Below, one piece after another: positions 9,640 to 19,260 of a DNA stretch of 64,000 nucleotides. This DNA is from Muraenolepis orangiensis (Eukaryota > Chordata > Actinopteri > Gadiformes > Muraenolepididae): the NCBI GenBank assembly GCA_027704905.1, contig CM050999.1:4697951-4761950 (forward strand). Direction: 5' to 3'. The position numbers were made by a program, and so were the translations under genes. The notes below the pieces were generated by a model. It worked only from the letters and a program-made list of their open reading frames with translations, was not told the DNA's origin and did not search any database. Every line of letters begins with the position of its first letter. Positions within the stretch are counted from its first letter, which is position 1.

Positions 9640-10382
9640 CAATAATAATAATAATAATAAATTAAATTAGAGTTTAATTAGAGTAGACAAAACTCAAAGT
9701 GCTACAGAGTAAAATGTTTTAAATAAAACAACTAAAAGCAGTGACATTTACGCCGGCATGGCAACAAGTGGGGTTTTTAAAAATCGAGTGAAAGGCTATT
9801 CTAAAAAGATGCGTTTTTAGGCCTTTTTTAAAAGCTTCCACAGTCTGTGGTGTCCTCAGCTGGTTTGGGAGGGCATTCCACAGTCTGTGGTGTCCTCAGC
9901 TGGTTTGGGAGGGCGTTCCACAGTCTGTGGTGTCCTCAGCTGGTTTGGGAGAGCGTTCCACAGTCTCGGAGCAGCGGAGCAGAAGGCTCGGTCTCCCATG
10001 GTTTTCAGTTTGGTCCTGGGGGGAAGGAGGAGGTTTGCCTTTTCAGAGTGTAGGCTCCTGGTGGAGGTTTGTGGGGTGAGATGTTCTTTGATGTATGAGG
10101 GAGCATTTCCATGAATGCACTGATAGGTGAAGAGGGTGATTTTGTAGTCAATCCTGAGTGAGACCGGGAGCCAGTGTAATGATTTGAGTATGGGTGTGAT
10201 GTGTTCATACTTCCGCACTCTCATCAGGATCCTAGCAGCGCTGTTCTGGATGTATTGCAGCTTCTGGATGTTCTTGCTAGGAATCCCAATGAGAAGTGCG
10301 TTACAGTAGTCTAGCCTGGAGGAGACAAAGGCGTGGACAAGCTTTTCAGCTTCTGACAGACTGAGTGTGGGGCGGAGTATAT

Positions 10383-11144
10383 TTATATTACTGAGGTGGT
10401 AGAAGGAGGTATTGCATGTTTGTTTGATGTGGGTCTGAGGTGAGGATCCATTTTAACACCCAGATTGGTAACAGTTGATGAGAGTGAAATGTTCTGACCG
10501 GAGAAGGTGATGCTGGTGATGGAGGATGAAAGGACCTGATGTGGAGTGCCAACTAGAATGGCTTCAGTCTTGGAGCTGTTTAATTGAAGGAAGTTGTGCT
10601 TCATCCACACCTTTATCTCCTCCAGGCATGTGGTTATGTTGGATGATGGCAGAGGTGCGGAGGGGGTTGGGTTTGTTCTGATGTAGAGCTGTGTGTCATC
10701 AGCATAGCAATGGAATGATATTCCATGCCGGCTGATGACACAACCAAGGGGGGACATGTATATGGTGAAAAGGGTGGGGCCGAGGACTGATCCTTGAGGG
10801 ACACCACAGTTCACAGAGTGTGTTTGGGATTTTGCCGCTCCCAAGGTGACGTGCTCAGTCCTCCCGGTGAGATATGAGGTGAACCAGTTTAGGGCAGAGT
10901 CAGAGAGTCCAATTGTCGAGCGAAGACGATGGAGTAGAATGTCATGGTCGACGGTGTCAAATGCTGCAGTTAGATCCAGGAGGATGAGGAGTGATGGAGA
11001 TCCGGTGTCAGCTGTCATCAGCAGGTCATTGGTCACCCTGACTAAGGCAGTTTCTGTACTGTGGCTTTGGCGGAAACCAGACTGGAATTTTTCAAAGGTT
11101 TTCGAGGTTATTGTGTTTGAGATGTTTGTGAATCTGAATGGCAA
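10383..11144 (-). pseudogene. L2 LINE reverse transcriptase domain
   Basis: A 253-codon uninterrupted stretch contains QSGFRQSHSTETALVRV, LDLTAAFDTVDHDILLHRL, GVPQGSVLGPTLFTIYMSPL and the catalytic box YADDTQLYIR at about residue 147. It ends TNLGVKMDPHLRP before a frameshift. The catalytic aspartates are intact, but the frame is cut from the upstream RT start (11210-11413, ALDPFPTALVK) and from the C-terminus (9856-10224). It is a relic of the enzyme that copies LINE RNA at a nicked target. Confidence 0.8.
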
Positions 11145-11647
11145 TTACTTTCTCCAGCACCTTTGATAGAAATGGCAGGTTGGAGATGGGTCTGTAATTA
11201 GCAAGGACTTCAGGGTCTAAGATGGGTTTTTGAGGAGTGGTTTGAAGCTTTTAATGGGGATGGAACATGACCAGACTGGATGGAGTGGTTTATCACTGAA
11301 GTGATCAGGGGATTTATGGCACAAATGTTAGATTTGACCAGGGCTGTGGGAAAGGGGTCCAGGGCACAGGTGGAGGGTTTCATATTTTTGATGATGGCCT
11401 CAACTTCATGCAAAGAGACTGGGTAGTTCGGGCTGGGAGTTGGCGGTCAGGACTGGCAGAGCAGCGGAGTTTGAGAGGAGAGAGCGGATGGTCTCTACTT
11501 TTTTCCTAAAAAATGCGATGAAATTGTCACACTGCTCCTCTGTGGTGTCTTTGTGTAAGGGAGTCTGAGGTTGGAGGAGATGATTTATGGTGGATTGCTT
11601 GGAGTTGGTTGCTTGGTTGCTTGAATGGTTGCTTGGAGTTGCCAGGG

Positions 11648-12600
11648 CTATTGTTGATGATAGTGGAGTAGAATTTTGACCGTGTGTCTCTGAGGGACTT
11701 TGCATAGGCCTTTTGGTGGTCTGTGAACAGTGAGTTCAGAAACCTTGAGGCGCCGCTCGAGGACACGCCCCACTGTCTTCATTTTCCGCAGCTCGCAGGT
11801 GAACCAGGGGGCTGAGCGTGTGAAAGTGGCTGTTCTTGTTTTGATAGGGGCATGGAGATCCAGGAGATTACGCAGAAATGTATTGTAAAAGTCCACAGAT
11901 TCATTGACTGATGTAGGAGTAATTGTGGAGAGATGCTGGAGATCCAAAGTCATGGTGTCGGGGTTGATGTTTTTCAGATTTCGGAAACGGATTTGACTCT
12001 TGGGTTTGGTGTAGGGTAGCAGGAGCGGCAGCTCCATTGAGATGGCCTTGTGATCCGACACACCTAGATCGTTCACTGATAGTTTACTAATGGGGGCAGA
12101 GTTTGTGATAACAAGGTCCAGTGTGTGTCCCCTAGTGTGTGTGGGGACATCAACTTAATGTGTTAGGTTGAGGCAGTCCAGAAGGTGTAGGAAATTGTCT
12201 GCATAGTGACAGGAGGGGGTGTCAACGTGAATATTTATAAGAGGTAGCGCAGAGTGTAGTGAGAAGAAGAAGTCGTACATCTCTGGGATGAAAGCTGAGT
12301 TGGGTTTGGGTGGCCGGTAGATGAGAAGTATTGTCAGTGGGAGGGGAGATTTACATTTAAATCCAAGGCATTCAAATGAGGATAGCACAGGCAGAGGCAG
12401 GGGGGACAGTTCCAGTGCATTTCTATGTATTATTGCTAAGCTGCCACCACGACCAGTGCCGCAAGCTTTTTCTAGGTAGCTGTAGCCAGGGGGACAGACT
12501 TAATTTACGGCAGAGTAAACCTCAGGCTGTTGCCACGTTTCCGTGAGGCACATAAAGTCTATTCCCTTGTCCATGATGTGGTCTTGTATGAATGATGATT
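11648..12600 (-). pseudogene. L2 LINE endonuclease and linker region
   Basis: Three frame-shifted pieces on the minus strand belong together. The first, upstream of 12480, includes GIDFMCLTETW. The second, 12155-12388, reads TILLIYRPPKPNSAFIPEMYDFF. The third, 11648-12076, opens with DLGVSDHKAISMELPL, carrying the endonuclease SDH motif, and continues into the linker APWFTCELRKMK. This is an apurinic-type endonuclease of a LINE, inactivated by at least two frame changes. Confidence 0.7.
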
Positions 12601-13827
12601 TGTTTGTAAGGGATTGTGCATTAGACAGTTATATTTTTACTGTGGATGAAATGGTGGATTTCTGTAGGGTCCAGAGTAAACTGGAATCCACGTTTTTCAC
12701 ACAGCTCAGTGTGTAGCAGTCTCGCGGTGTTTCCCATGCTATTAACACCGAGCGCGTCAGTGCTCTGATGACGCTGCAGACGTGCGACAGTGGTCCAGAT
12801 GGAAGGAATGGATGATACAGGCGGGCATGGTTGGTGGTAGTCAAGCTTTCTACGAGAGCCTCTGTGGATGTAACAAGGTCGGCGTAGTAGTCCAAGGTGT
12901 TGGCTGAGATGCACGTTGGGGTTGTGTGGTTGTTGAGACTCAGCAGTTGCGGGATGGAATACTTTGACATCATGCCGGTGGGCGCAGGTTCTCGTCTGGA
13001 GCTAGCAGTTAGCCAGACAGAAAACTGTTAACCAATATGAGATGGTGATCCATAGCATGGCAGGAGGAGAAGAAGCTGGGAGAAGCTGTCTGTGTCAAAG
13101 CAGCAGGTTAGCCGGCAGGCTGTTTGACGGCTAACTGTGGAGGCAGCTGTCCTAGCTGACAAGGGCTAACCGCACCGGGAAAGTTGAAAGGCTATCCAGG
13201 AGATACTTCACAGTAGCGATGGTGAACAGTGATGGATATATTGTGGCCCAATAGTAACCAGTCCGGGAGTCCGGGAGCCGCTGATAGCAGCGGAAGGTGA
13301 GCAACAGGTAGGGGCGGTTATCCAAAACACGGTTTGTATTTTAGATACAGTCAGCAAAAGATATGTTAGTTGTTGAACGGTAACATCTTACAACAACGAA
13401 AAGAAAAAAATACTTAAACTAGAGCTAGAGCTAGAAGGAGAAGCGGCAAACAAGCAGCGCCAGCGTCCTCTTACCTCCTCCTTGTCATGACATAGATGCA
13501 TTTTAATATCACACTAGACGTAGATGCATGTGGAAGGCTATACATTTGAGTATATCTTTTGAGTATATTATGTAATACCCATCACATTCATGATACCATA
13601 TGAATAGACTAAATGAATGAAGCCAAGATTGTTAGACAGAATGAGTTATCAAATTGTGATGAGTACGTTTCGGTTTTATGCAAAGTAGGCATTAACTGCA
13701 TATGAATGTAAAGTAATTTCATAAATTTTCTTTTTTATAATACTATATATTATATATTATACTATATATTCGGCCGAAGCCAGCGCCGCCTGAGGAGACC
13801 AGCCTGCTGAACATCTCGGAGGCGGAT

Positions 13828-14762
13828 GTGCGCTGCACCTTCAAGCGGTTGAACATCCGTAAGGCGGCAGGCCCCGACGACATCCCGGGCCGTGTCCTCA
13901 GAGCATGCGCAGACCAGTTGGCAGGAGTCTTTGCAGACATCTTCAACCTCTCCCTGTCCCAGGCTGTTGTTCCTGCGGTCTTCAAGATGTCCACCATCGT
14001 GCCTGTCCCTAAACAACTCAAGGTAATATGCCTGAACGACTATAGACCTGTAGCCCTCACCTCATTGGTCAGCAAATGCTTCAAGAGGTTGGTCAAGGAC
14101 TTTATTTGCTCTGTGTTACCTGCCACGCTGGACCCATGGCAATTTGCATATCGTCAAAACAGATCCACGGATGACGCAATTGCCATGGCCCTCCACACTG
14201 CCCTTTCCCACCTGGAGGGAAATAACTGTTATGTGTGGATGCTGTTTGTGGACTACAGCTCAGCATTCAACACGATAGTTCCTGCCAAGCTCGATACCAA
14301 GCTTAGAGGTCTAGGCATGCCCCCATCCACGTGCAGCTGGATACTGGACCTCCTGTTGGACCGCCGCAAGGTGGTGAGGATGGGCAGCACCACCATAGAG
14401 CCACTGACCCTAGACACGGGAGCCCCCAAGGGATGCGTGCTGAGCCCTCTCCTCTACTCCCTCTACACCCACGACTGCATGGCTATGCACAGTTCCAACG
14501 TCATCATCAAGTTTGCTGATGACACGACAGTGATGGGCCTGATCGCCGGCAACGACGAGACAGCCTACAGGGAGGAGTCACTGCAGCAGTGGTATCCGGA
14601 GAACCGCCTCGCCCTCAACGTCAAGAAGACCAAGGAGCTGATCGTGGACTACAGGAAGCAGAGAGGACACGCCCCTATGTCCATCGACGGTGTTGTAGTA
14701 GAGAGGGTCAGCAGCTTCAAGTTCCTCGGTGTGCACATATCCGAGGACCTCACATGGTCCAC
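13828..14762 (+). pseudogene. LINE reverse transcriptase, 5' portion up to the insertion
   Basis: The frame contains NIRKAAGPDDIPGRVLRACA, LNDYRPVALTSLVSKCFKRL, FAYRQNRSTDDAIAMALHTA, MLFVDYSSAFNTIVPAKLDT, then CVLSPLLYSLYTHDCMAMHS and KFADDTTVMGLIAGNDETAY. The FADD catalytic box is intact. The true LINE frame ends at SEDLTWST, where the LTR insertion begins. The open frame then continues about 28 codons into that insertion and stops at 14850. Confidence 0.8.
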
Positions 14763-15266
14763 GTGTAACAGAGTTGGGAATGCATTTTCGGAAATTTGTA
14801 TTTCCAACCTGTGTATGATTCTGTTGAGTGTGTGTGTGAATTTTATTTAAAGGAGTTGTGTTTTATTTTGTTGTATTTTATCAATGTTTCCTGTGGAAAC
14901 GCCTTTTGTGTATATCCCGATCTGTTGTACCTCCTGGGTTTCCGTTTGCATTGCTACGGGTAAGTCGTGGGGAAACATGTCTTGGGGGTGTTTGAGTGTG
15001 TTCGTGATTGTGTTAACTTTAATGTTGTTGTTTTTTATATGAATTGTTCATTGTGATTGTTCATGTGTTGTTCATGCTGTTTTGCATTGTTTTGACTGTT
15101 GGTTTGGGTGTTTTAGTACAATGATTTTGGCGCAAATTGTGTAATGGTGTTCCGCTGTTTTCCCTGCAGTCTAGCATGGCGCCAGGGACAATTAAACATT
15201 ATGTTGCTATTTTTACTTGCAGACGCAGAAGTAAATAAGAAATTATATATTGTCTTCTGCAGGTAT

Positions 15267-15799
15267 TGTCACAATGGCTATTTACCCTGCCTCCACTAGG
15301 GGGCAGTGGCACCTGCATTTACATTTCCCCCACACCTGCAGCGCATGATAATCAGCCGGCCTATTTAAGTCTACCCCGCACACTCATACTTTGCCAGATT
15401 GTTCCTTGACTAATGCAAGACTCTCCAGTGTTTACCTCCGGACCGATTTCCCGTTGCCGACCCTGCCTGCCCTGGACCTGCACGCCCTGTCTGGTTCCTG
15501 ATCTACCGCCCGTCCCTGACTACGCTTCTGCCTGCCCCTGCCTGGTTCATGATCTACCGCCCGTCCCTGTCTACGCTTCTGCCTGCCCCTGCCTAGTTCC
15601 TGATCTACCACCCGTCCCTGACTATGCTTCTGCCTGCCCCTGCCTGGTTTGTCTACCCTGCCCCGGTTCTGATCGCCTGCTGGTCCCCGACTACGTCTCT
15701 GCCTGTCCCTGTCTGTGTGTGATATTTATCCCAATAAATACCACTACCTGCCTTTGGTGTCTGTGTGCAGCTCTTGGGTCCAAGCCTAAACCCGTGACA
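15267..15799 (+). mobile_element. Left LTR of truncated Gypsy element
   Basis: TGTCACAATG to CCCGTGACA, 533 bp. It contains a CTATTTAAG TATA-like box near 15361 and AATAAATACC polyadenylation region near 15733. Between them lie four degenerate repeats of a GCCTGCCCCTGCCTGGTTC and CTGATCTACC type unit (15480-15660). The internal region begins with GAACAATCTGGCCACTATGG. Confidence 0.82.
15293..15306 (+). promoter_or_regulatory. CTCF-like core motif in Gypsy LTR
   Basis: CCACTAGGGGGCAG fits the widely used vertebrate CTCF core pattern CCASYAGRKGGCRS at all 14 positions. It sits in the U3 part of the LTR, about 70 bp upstream of the TATA-like box. Binding is inference only. The same site is at 50448-50461 in block C. 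Confidence 0.45.
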
Positions 15800-16138
15800 G
15801 AACAATCTGGCCACTATGGACCCAGCGCACACCCCCACACCGGAGGACCGCCTCGAGAGGGCTGACCCAAGGACGCCCTCTCTCATCACAGCGGACACCT
15901 GTCGGCGCTGGCCCAGTCGGTCACGTTCCCCTACCCCGTCCCGTTCCGGCAAATGCCCTGGATGGCCATCTCCTGGGTACCGTCTCCCATCAGACCATGC
16001 CGGTCCGCATGCTTTTATCCGGTAACCACCACGAAACCATCCAATTCTACATCTTGCGGTCTCCTCAGCTCCCCCTGATCCTGGGCTACCCCTGACTCCG
16101 CCGCCATAACCCTCACATCGACTGGGCCACGGGAGCCA

Positions 16139-16924
16139 TTGTGGGGTGGAGTCCCTCCTGCCATCAGGTCTGCCTTAAGCAGGCCGCCGCGCCCCAGCGT
16201 TTCTTCCTCCCCTGCTCCGGATCTGGCCGGGGTACTGGTGGAGTACCACGATTTTCGGGAGGTGTTCAGCAAGGCCAAAGCAACGTCGTTACCCCCTCAC
16301 CGCACGTACGATTCTGCCATTGACCTCCACCCTGATACGTCGCCCCCGAAGGGCCGCCTGTATTCCCTGTCCGCACCTGAGAGAGGGGCCATGGAGGCAT
16401 ACATCAGCGATTTCAGGTTTTTCTCTCGGCGACTAACACCGGCAGAGAGAAATTACGACATTGGGAATCGGGAGCTCTTAGCGGTGAAGTTGTCCTTGGA
16501 AGAATGGCGCCACTGGCTTGAAGGGACCGAGTTGCCCTTCCTGGTTTGGACTGACCACAATAACCTGGAGTACATCCAGTCCGCCAGGAGGCTGAACTCC
16601 CGACCAGGTGGTCCCTGGAAACGATATATTGTCTTCTGCAGGAAAATAAAGTTTGAGTCTGTCGTCGTCCCCGATCCTGTACTTTCCACGACCGTTACAC
16701 ACGCACACCACACACGTGGTGAAAAGGGGCCAACAACGCCTGTATTTCCTCAGGCGTCTGAGGAAATTCAGCATGGGCCCTCGCATCCTGAGAACATTCT
16801 ACACCGGCACAATCGAGAGTGTTCTTACAGGGTGTATCACCGCCTGGTACGGGAACTGCACCGCACTCGAGTGCAGAGCGTTTCAAAGGGTGGTGCGGAC
16901 GGCCCAGTATATCGTTGGAGGTGA
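16139..16924 (+). other. Chimeric 261-codon open frame across three elements
   Basis: One uninterrupted frame runs through Gypsy RT N-terminus and RNase H (VLVEYHDFREVFSKAKA, RNYDIGNRELLAVKLSLEEW, VWTDHNNLEYIQSARRLN). It continues across the solo-LTR remainder (YIVFCRKIKFESVVV) and into the LINE in a non-native frame. It is an accidental fusion of nested elements, not a family member. The frame is identical in length in block C (52131-52916). No promoter or start context supports expression. Confidence 0.6.
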
Positions 16925-17361
16925 GCTCCCCTCCCTCCTGGATATATACATCAAGTGGTGCGTGGCCAAGGCCAAACACATCATAAAAGACAATGCCCAC
17001 CCCAGCCACGAACTGTACTCACTTTTACCGTCAGGCAGGCAAGTGCCGCACAAACAGACTTCGAGATAGCTTCCACAGTCAGGCCATCAGGCTGGTGAAC
17101 AAGGGCATATGGCATATTTATTTATATTTACACATACATATTGCTCTTTTTCTGTGCCGATATATTGCATTTTATAAATTGCATTTTTATTTTTATTTTT
17201 TAACTTTATTCTATTCTATTTTTATTCTATTTTTATCTATTTTTATCTCATTTTTATAACTGCTGTCTGTCGTCGAGTATTCCACATAAGATTTTCACAC
17301 CACTGCTTTATACTTGTGTAAACTGTGAAGTGACAATAAACTTGACTTGACTTGACTTGAG

Positions 17362-17910
17362 AACATCTTGAAAGTGTTCTACCCATCTTTCTAGCTGTTC
17401 TTCCACAGTTGAGAGCATTATGCCATTTCATTTCATTAGGCCCATTTCTGTGCTCTAACATATAAATGGGACAAATAAAAGCGACCTTATCACACCAAAC
17501 TAGTTCTCAATACGTTCGAGAAAATGTCGTTGAACAGGCTCCAACTGTGTATGAACGTAGTGGACGTAGTAGCAACTATTTACAGTCTGTTTATGTACTT
17601 CATGGACGGGCTCGGACAGGGAGAGTGCTCTAGAACTTTGAGCCTGTACAAAATGTTATCCCGTCCATCCCATCATGCAATTAGATGGATTGACAACGTA
17701 CTTAAAAAACAAGACGTACTAAGTACGTAATTGCCGTACTTCGAACCTACTAGGGACGTGTTACGACCAGAACTTTGGCCAGAACTTTCTGTTATGTCAA
17801 ACATGGATTGTTGCTGGCGGAACCCCTTGGTAGTACTGACAGAATCAGAGGCAAAAAGGAGTTCACAACCGGTAGGCATCTTTATTGTATTTTGCTCCAT
17901 GAATAAACTG

Positions 17911-17941
<31 letters not shown>

Positions 17942-17945
17942 TATA
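17362..17945. other. Intergenic with one unrecognised 68-codon frame and (TA)n
   Basis: The plus frame 17524-17730 starts MSLNRLQLCMNVVDVVATIY and ends NVLKKQDVLST. It has an ATG in a fair context (GAAAATGTCG), and I do not recognise it. It is identical in block C. Around it are ACGTACTAAGTACGTA-type short palindromes (17715-17730) that may belong to a DNA-transposon fragment. A (TA)n run at 17911-17937 ends at the RTE LINE start. Confidence 0.45.
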
Positions 17946-18395
17946 CCTCTCCGGGAACCATCACCTTATCGTGGTGGAGAGGTTTGGGTGTCCCTGTGAA
18001 CCTGAGAGCTGTGTTGTCTGGAGCCTAGTGCTCCTGGTAGGGTCTCCCATGGCAGATTGGTCTCAGGGGAGGGGCCAGACTAAGAATGGTTCAAAGACTT
18101 CAATGGACAAACAAACAAGAAGTGAGGATACCCTGCCCGGAGGAAGCCCGGGGCCCCTTTCCGGAGCCCCTTTCCGGAGCCAGGCCTGGAAAGAGGGCCC
18201 GTAAGCGAGCGCCTGGTGGCCGGGTTAGCCACGGAGCCCGGTCGGGCATAGCCTGAAAAAGCAACGTGGCCACTTCTCCTTCCCGCGGACCCACCACCTA
18301 CGGGAAGAACCGCTGGGGTCGGGTGCACTGCCAGTTAGGCGGCAGTGAAGGCAGGGGTTATCGACGCAGCCAACAGAGACTGGCTTTGGGGACGT

Positions 18396-19260
18396 GGAAT
18401 GTCACCTCTCTGGGGGGGAAGGAGCCTGAGCTTGTGCGGGAGGTGGAGCGCTACCAATTAGATCTGGTGGGGCTTACCTCTACGCACAGCACTGGCTCTG
18501 GAACTAAACTCCTGGATAGGGGTTGGACTCTTTCCTTCTCTGGAGTTGCTCAGGGTGTGAGGCGCCAAGCGGGTGTGGAGATACTCACAAGTCCCCGGCT
18601 GAGTGCCGCTTTGTTGGAGTTTACCCCGGTGGACAAGAGGGTTGCCTCCCTACGCCTTAGGGTGGAGGGAAAACTCTGACTGTTGTTTGTGCCTATGCAC
18701 CAAACAACAGTTCAGAATATCCCGCCTTCTTGCACACCCTGGATGAAGTCCTGCATGGGGCTCCTGAAGGGGACTCTATAGTCCTCCTGGGAGACTTCAA
18801 CACACACGTGGGTAACCATGGGGAAACTTGGAGGGGCGTGTTGGGGATGAACGGCCTACCTGATCTGAACCGGAGTGGGGTTTTGTTATTGGATTTCTGT
18901 GCTAGTCATGGATTGGCCATAACAAACACCATGTTCAAACATAAGGATGCTCATAAGTGTACATGGTACCAGAGTACCTTAGGCCGAAGGTCAATGATCG
19001 ATTTTGTTATCGTATCATCTGGCCTGAGGCCGCATGTTTTGGACACTCGGGTGAAGAGAGGGGCAGAGCTGTCAACCGATCACCATCTGGTGGTGAGTTG
19101 GGTAAGATGGCGGGGGAAGCCTCTGGACAGACCTGGTAAGCCCAAACGTGTAGTGCGGGTGAACTGGGAACGTCTGGTGGATGCCCCTGTCCGGGAGACC
19201 TTCAACTCACACCTCCGGCGGAATCTTTCCGGGCATCTCTGTGGAGGCTGGGGGCATTGA
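18396..19260 (+). pseudogene. RTE LINE endonuclease domain, frame-broken
   Basis: The first piece (to 18679) has LALGTWNVTSLGGKEPELV and YQLDLVGLTSTHSTGSG. The second (18730-19260) has SIVLLGDFNTHVGNHGETWR, CASHGLAITNTMF, CTWYQSTLGRRSMIDFVIVS and AELSTDHHLVVSWVRW. The endonuclease GDFN and DHH motifs are intact. The frame changes at about 18680 and again near the end, where it runs out of frame with the RT. The intact enzyme would nick target DNA for LINE insertion. Confidence 0.8.

Larger units (their letters stand above)
9640..13480 (-). mobile_element. Near full-length L2-clade LINE, many frame breaks
   Basis: Read on the minus strand, the element runs from a GC-rich 5' end near 13480 to an (AAT)n-type tail near 9640. 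In order it carries an N-terminal segment (12629-12973), an endonuclease with LCLTETW-type and SDHKAISMELPL motifs (about 11648-12600), reverse transcriptase (10383-11413) and the C-terminal region with PILKSLHWLPVSLRIDYKI and SAAPRLWNALPNQLR (9856-10224). The last motif is encoded inside a 40-bp unit repeated three times (9845-9965). Several stops and frameshifts make it non-functional. Domain order and the YADDTQLYI box fit the L2 group. Confidence 0.85.
15264..16623 (+). mobile_element. 3'-truncated Ty3/Gypsy element inside the solo LTR
   Basis: It consists of a left LTR (15267-15799), a primer-binding-type sequence GAACAATCTGG, a gag start ATG at 15816, and scraps of gag, protease, RT N-terminus and RNase H ending in EYIQSARRLNSRP at 16617. 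There is no right LTR. Compared with the block C copy, 837 bp (gag-protease) are deleted at the joint 15919/15920. The reverse transcriptase core is missing in both copies, where EAYISD is fused directly to FRFFSRRLTPAERN of RNase H. The insert is flanked by a 19-bp direct repeat (15245-15263 and 16624-16642). Confidence 0.8.
14764..16699 (+). mobile_element. Solo LTR (about 557 bp) interrupted by a Gypsy fragment
   Basis: The ends are TGTAAC at 14764 and GTTACA at 16699, a perfect 6-bp inverted terminal pair. They are flanked by the 4-bp direct repeat CACG (14760-14763 and 16700-16703), a target-site duplication inside the LINE. The LTR body is 14764-15263 plus 16643-16699 with an AATAAA near 16645. 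No internal region belongs to it, so it is a solo LTR. The superfamily is not assigned. A 4-bp duplication with TG...CA ends suits several LTR groups. Confidence 0.75.
13770..17361 (+). mobile_element. L2/CR1-type LINE, interrupted by a nested LTR insertion
   Basis: The LINE starts abruptly (5'-truncated) near 13770 with the RT N-terminus. It runs to 14763, is interrupted by the insertion 14764-16699, and resumes at 16704 with THVVKRGQQRLYFLRRLRKF. The same joint is uninterrupted in the sister copy on the minus strand at 30681-31770 (DLTWSTHTTHVVKR), which shows where the insertion happened. It ends with GTGACAATAAACTTGACTTG and a (TTGAC) tail at 17361. The 3' frame is damaged after LLPSGR. 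Confidence 0.85.

Noticed and set aside
15653..15952. Minus-strand frame over the Gypsy LTR
   Set aside because: It runs antisense through LTR repeats and the gag start, with no domain.
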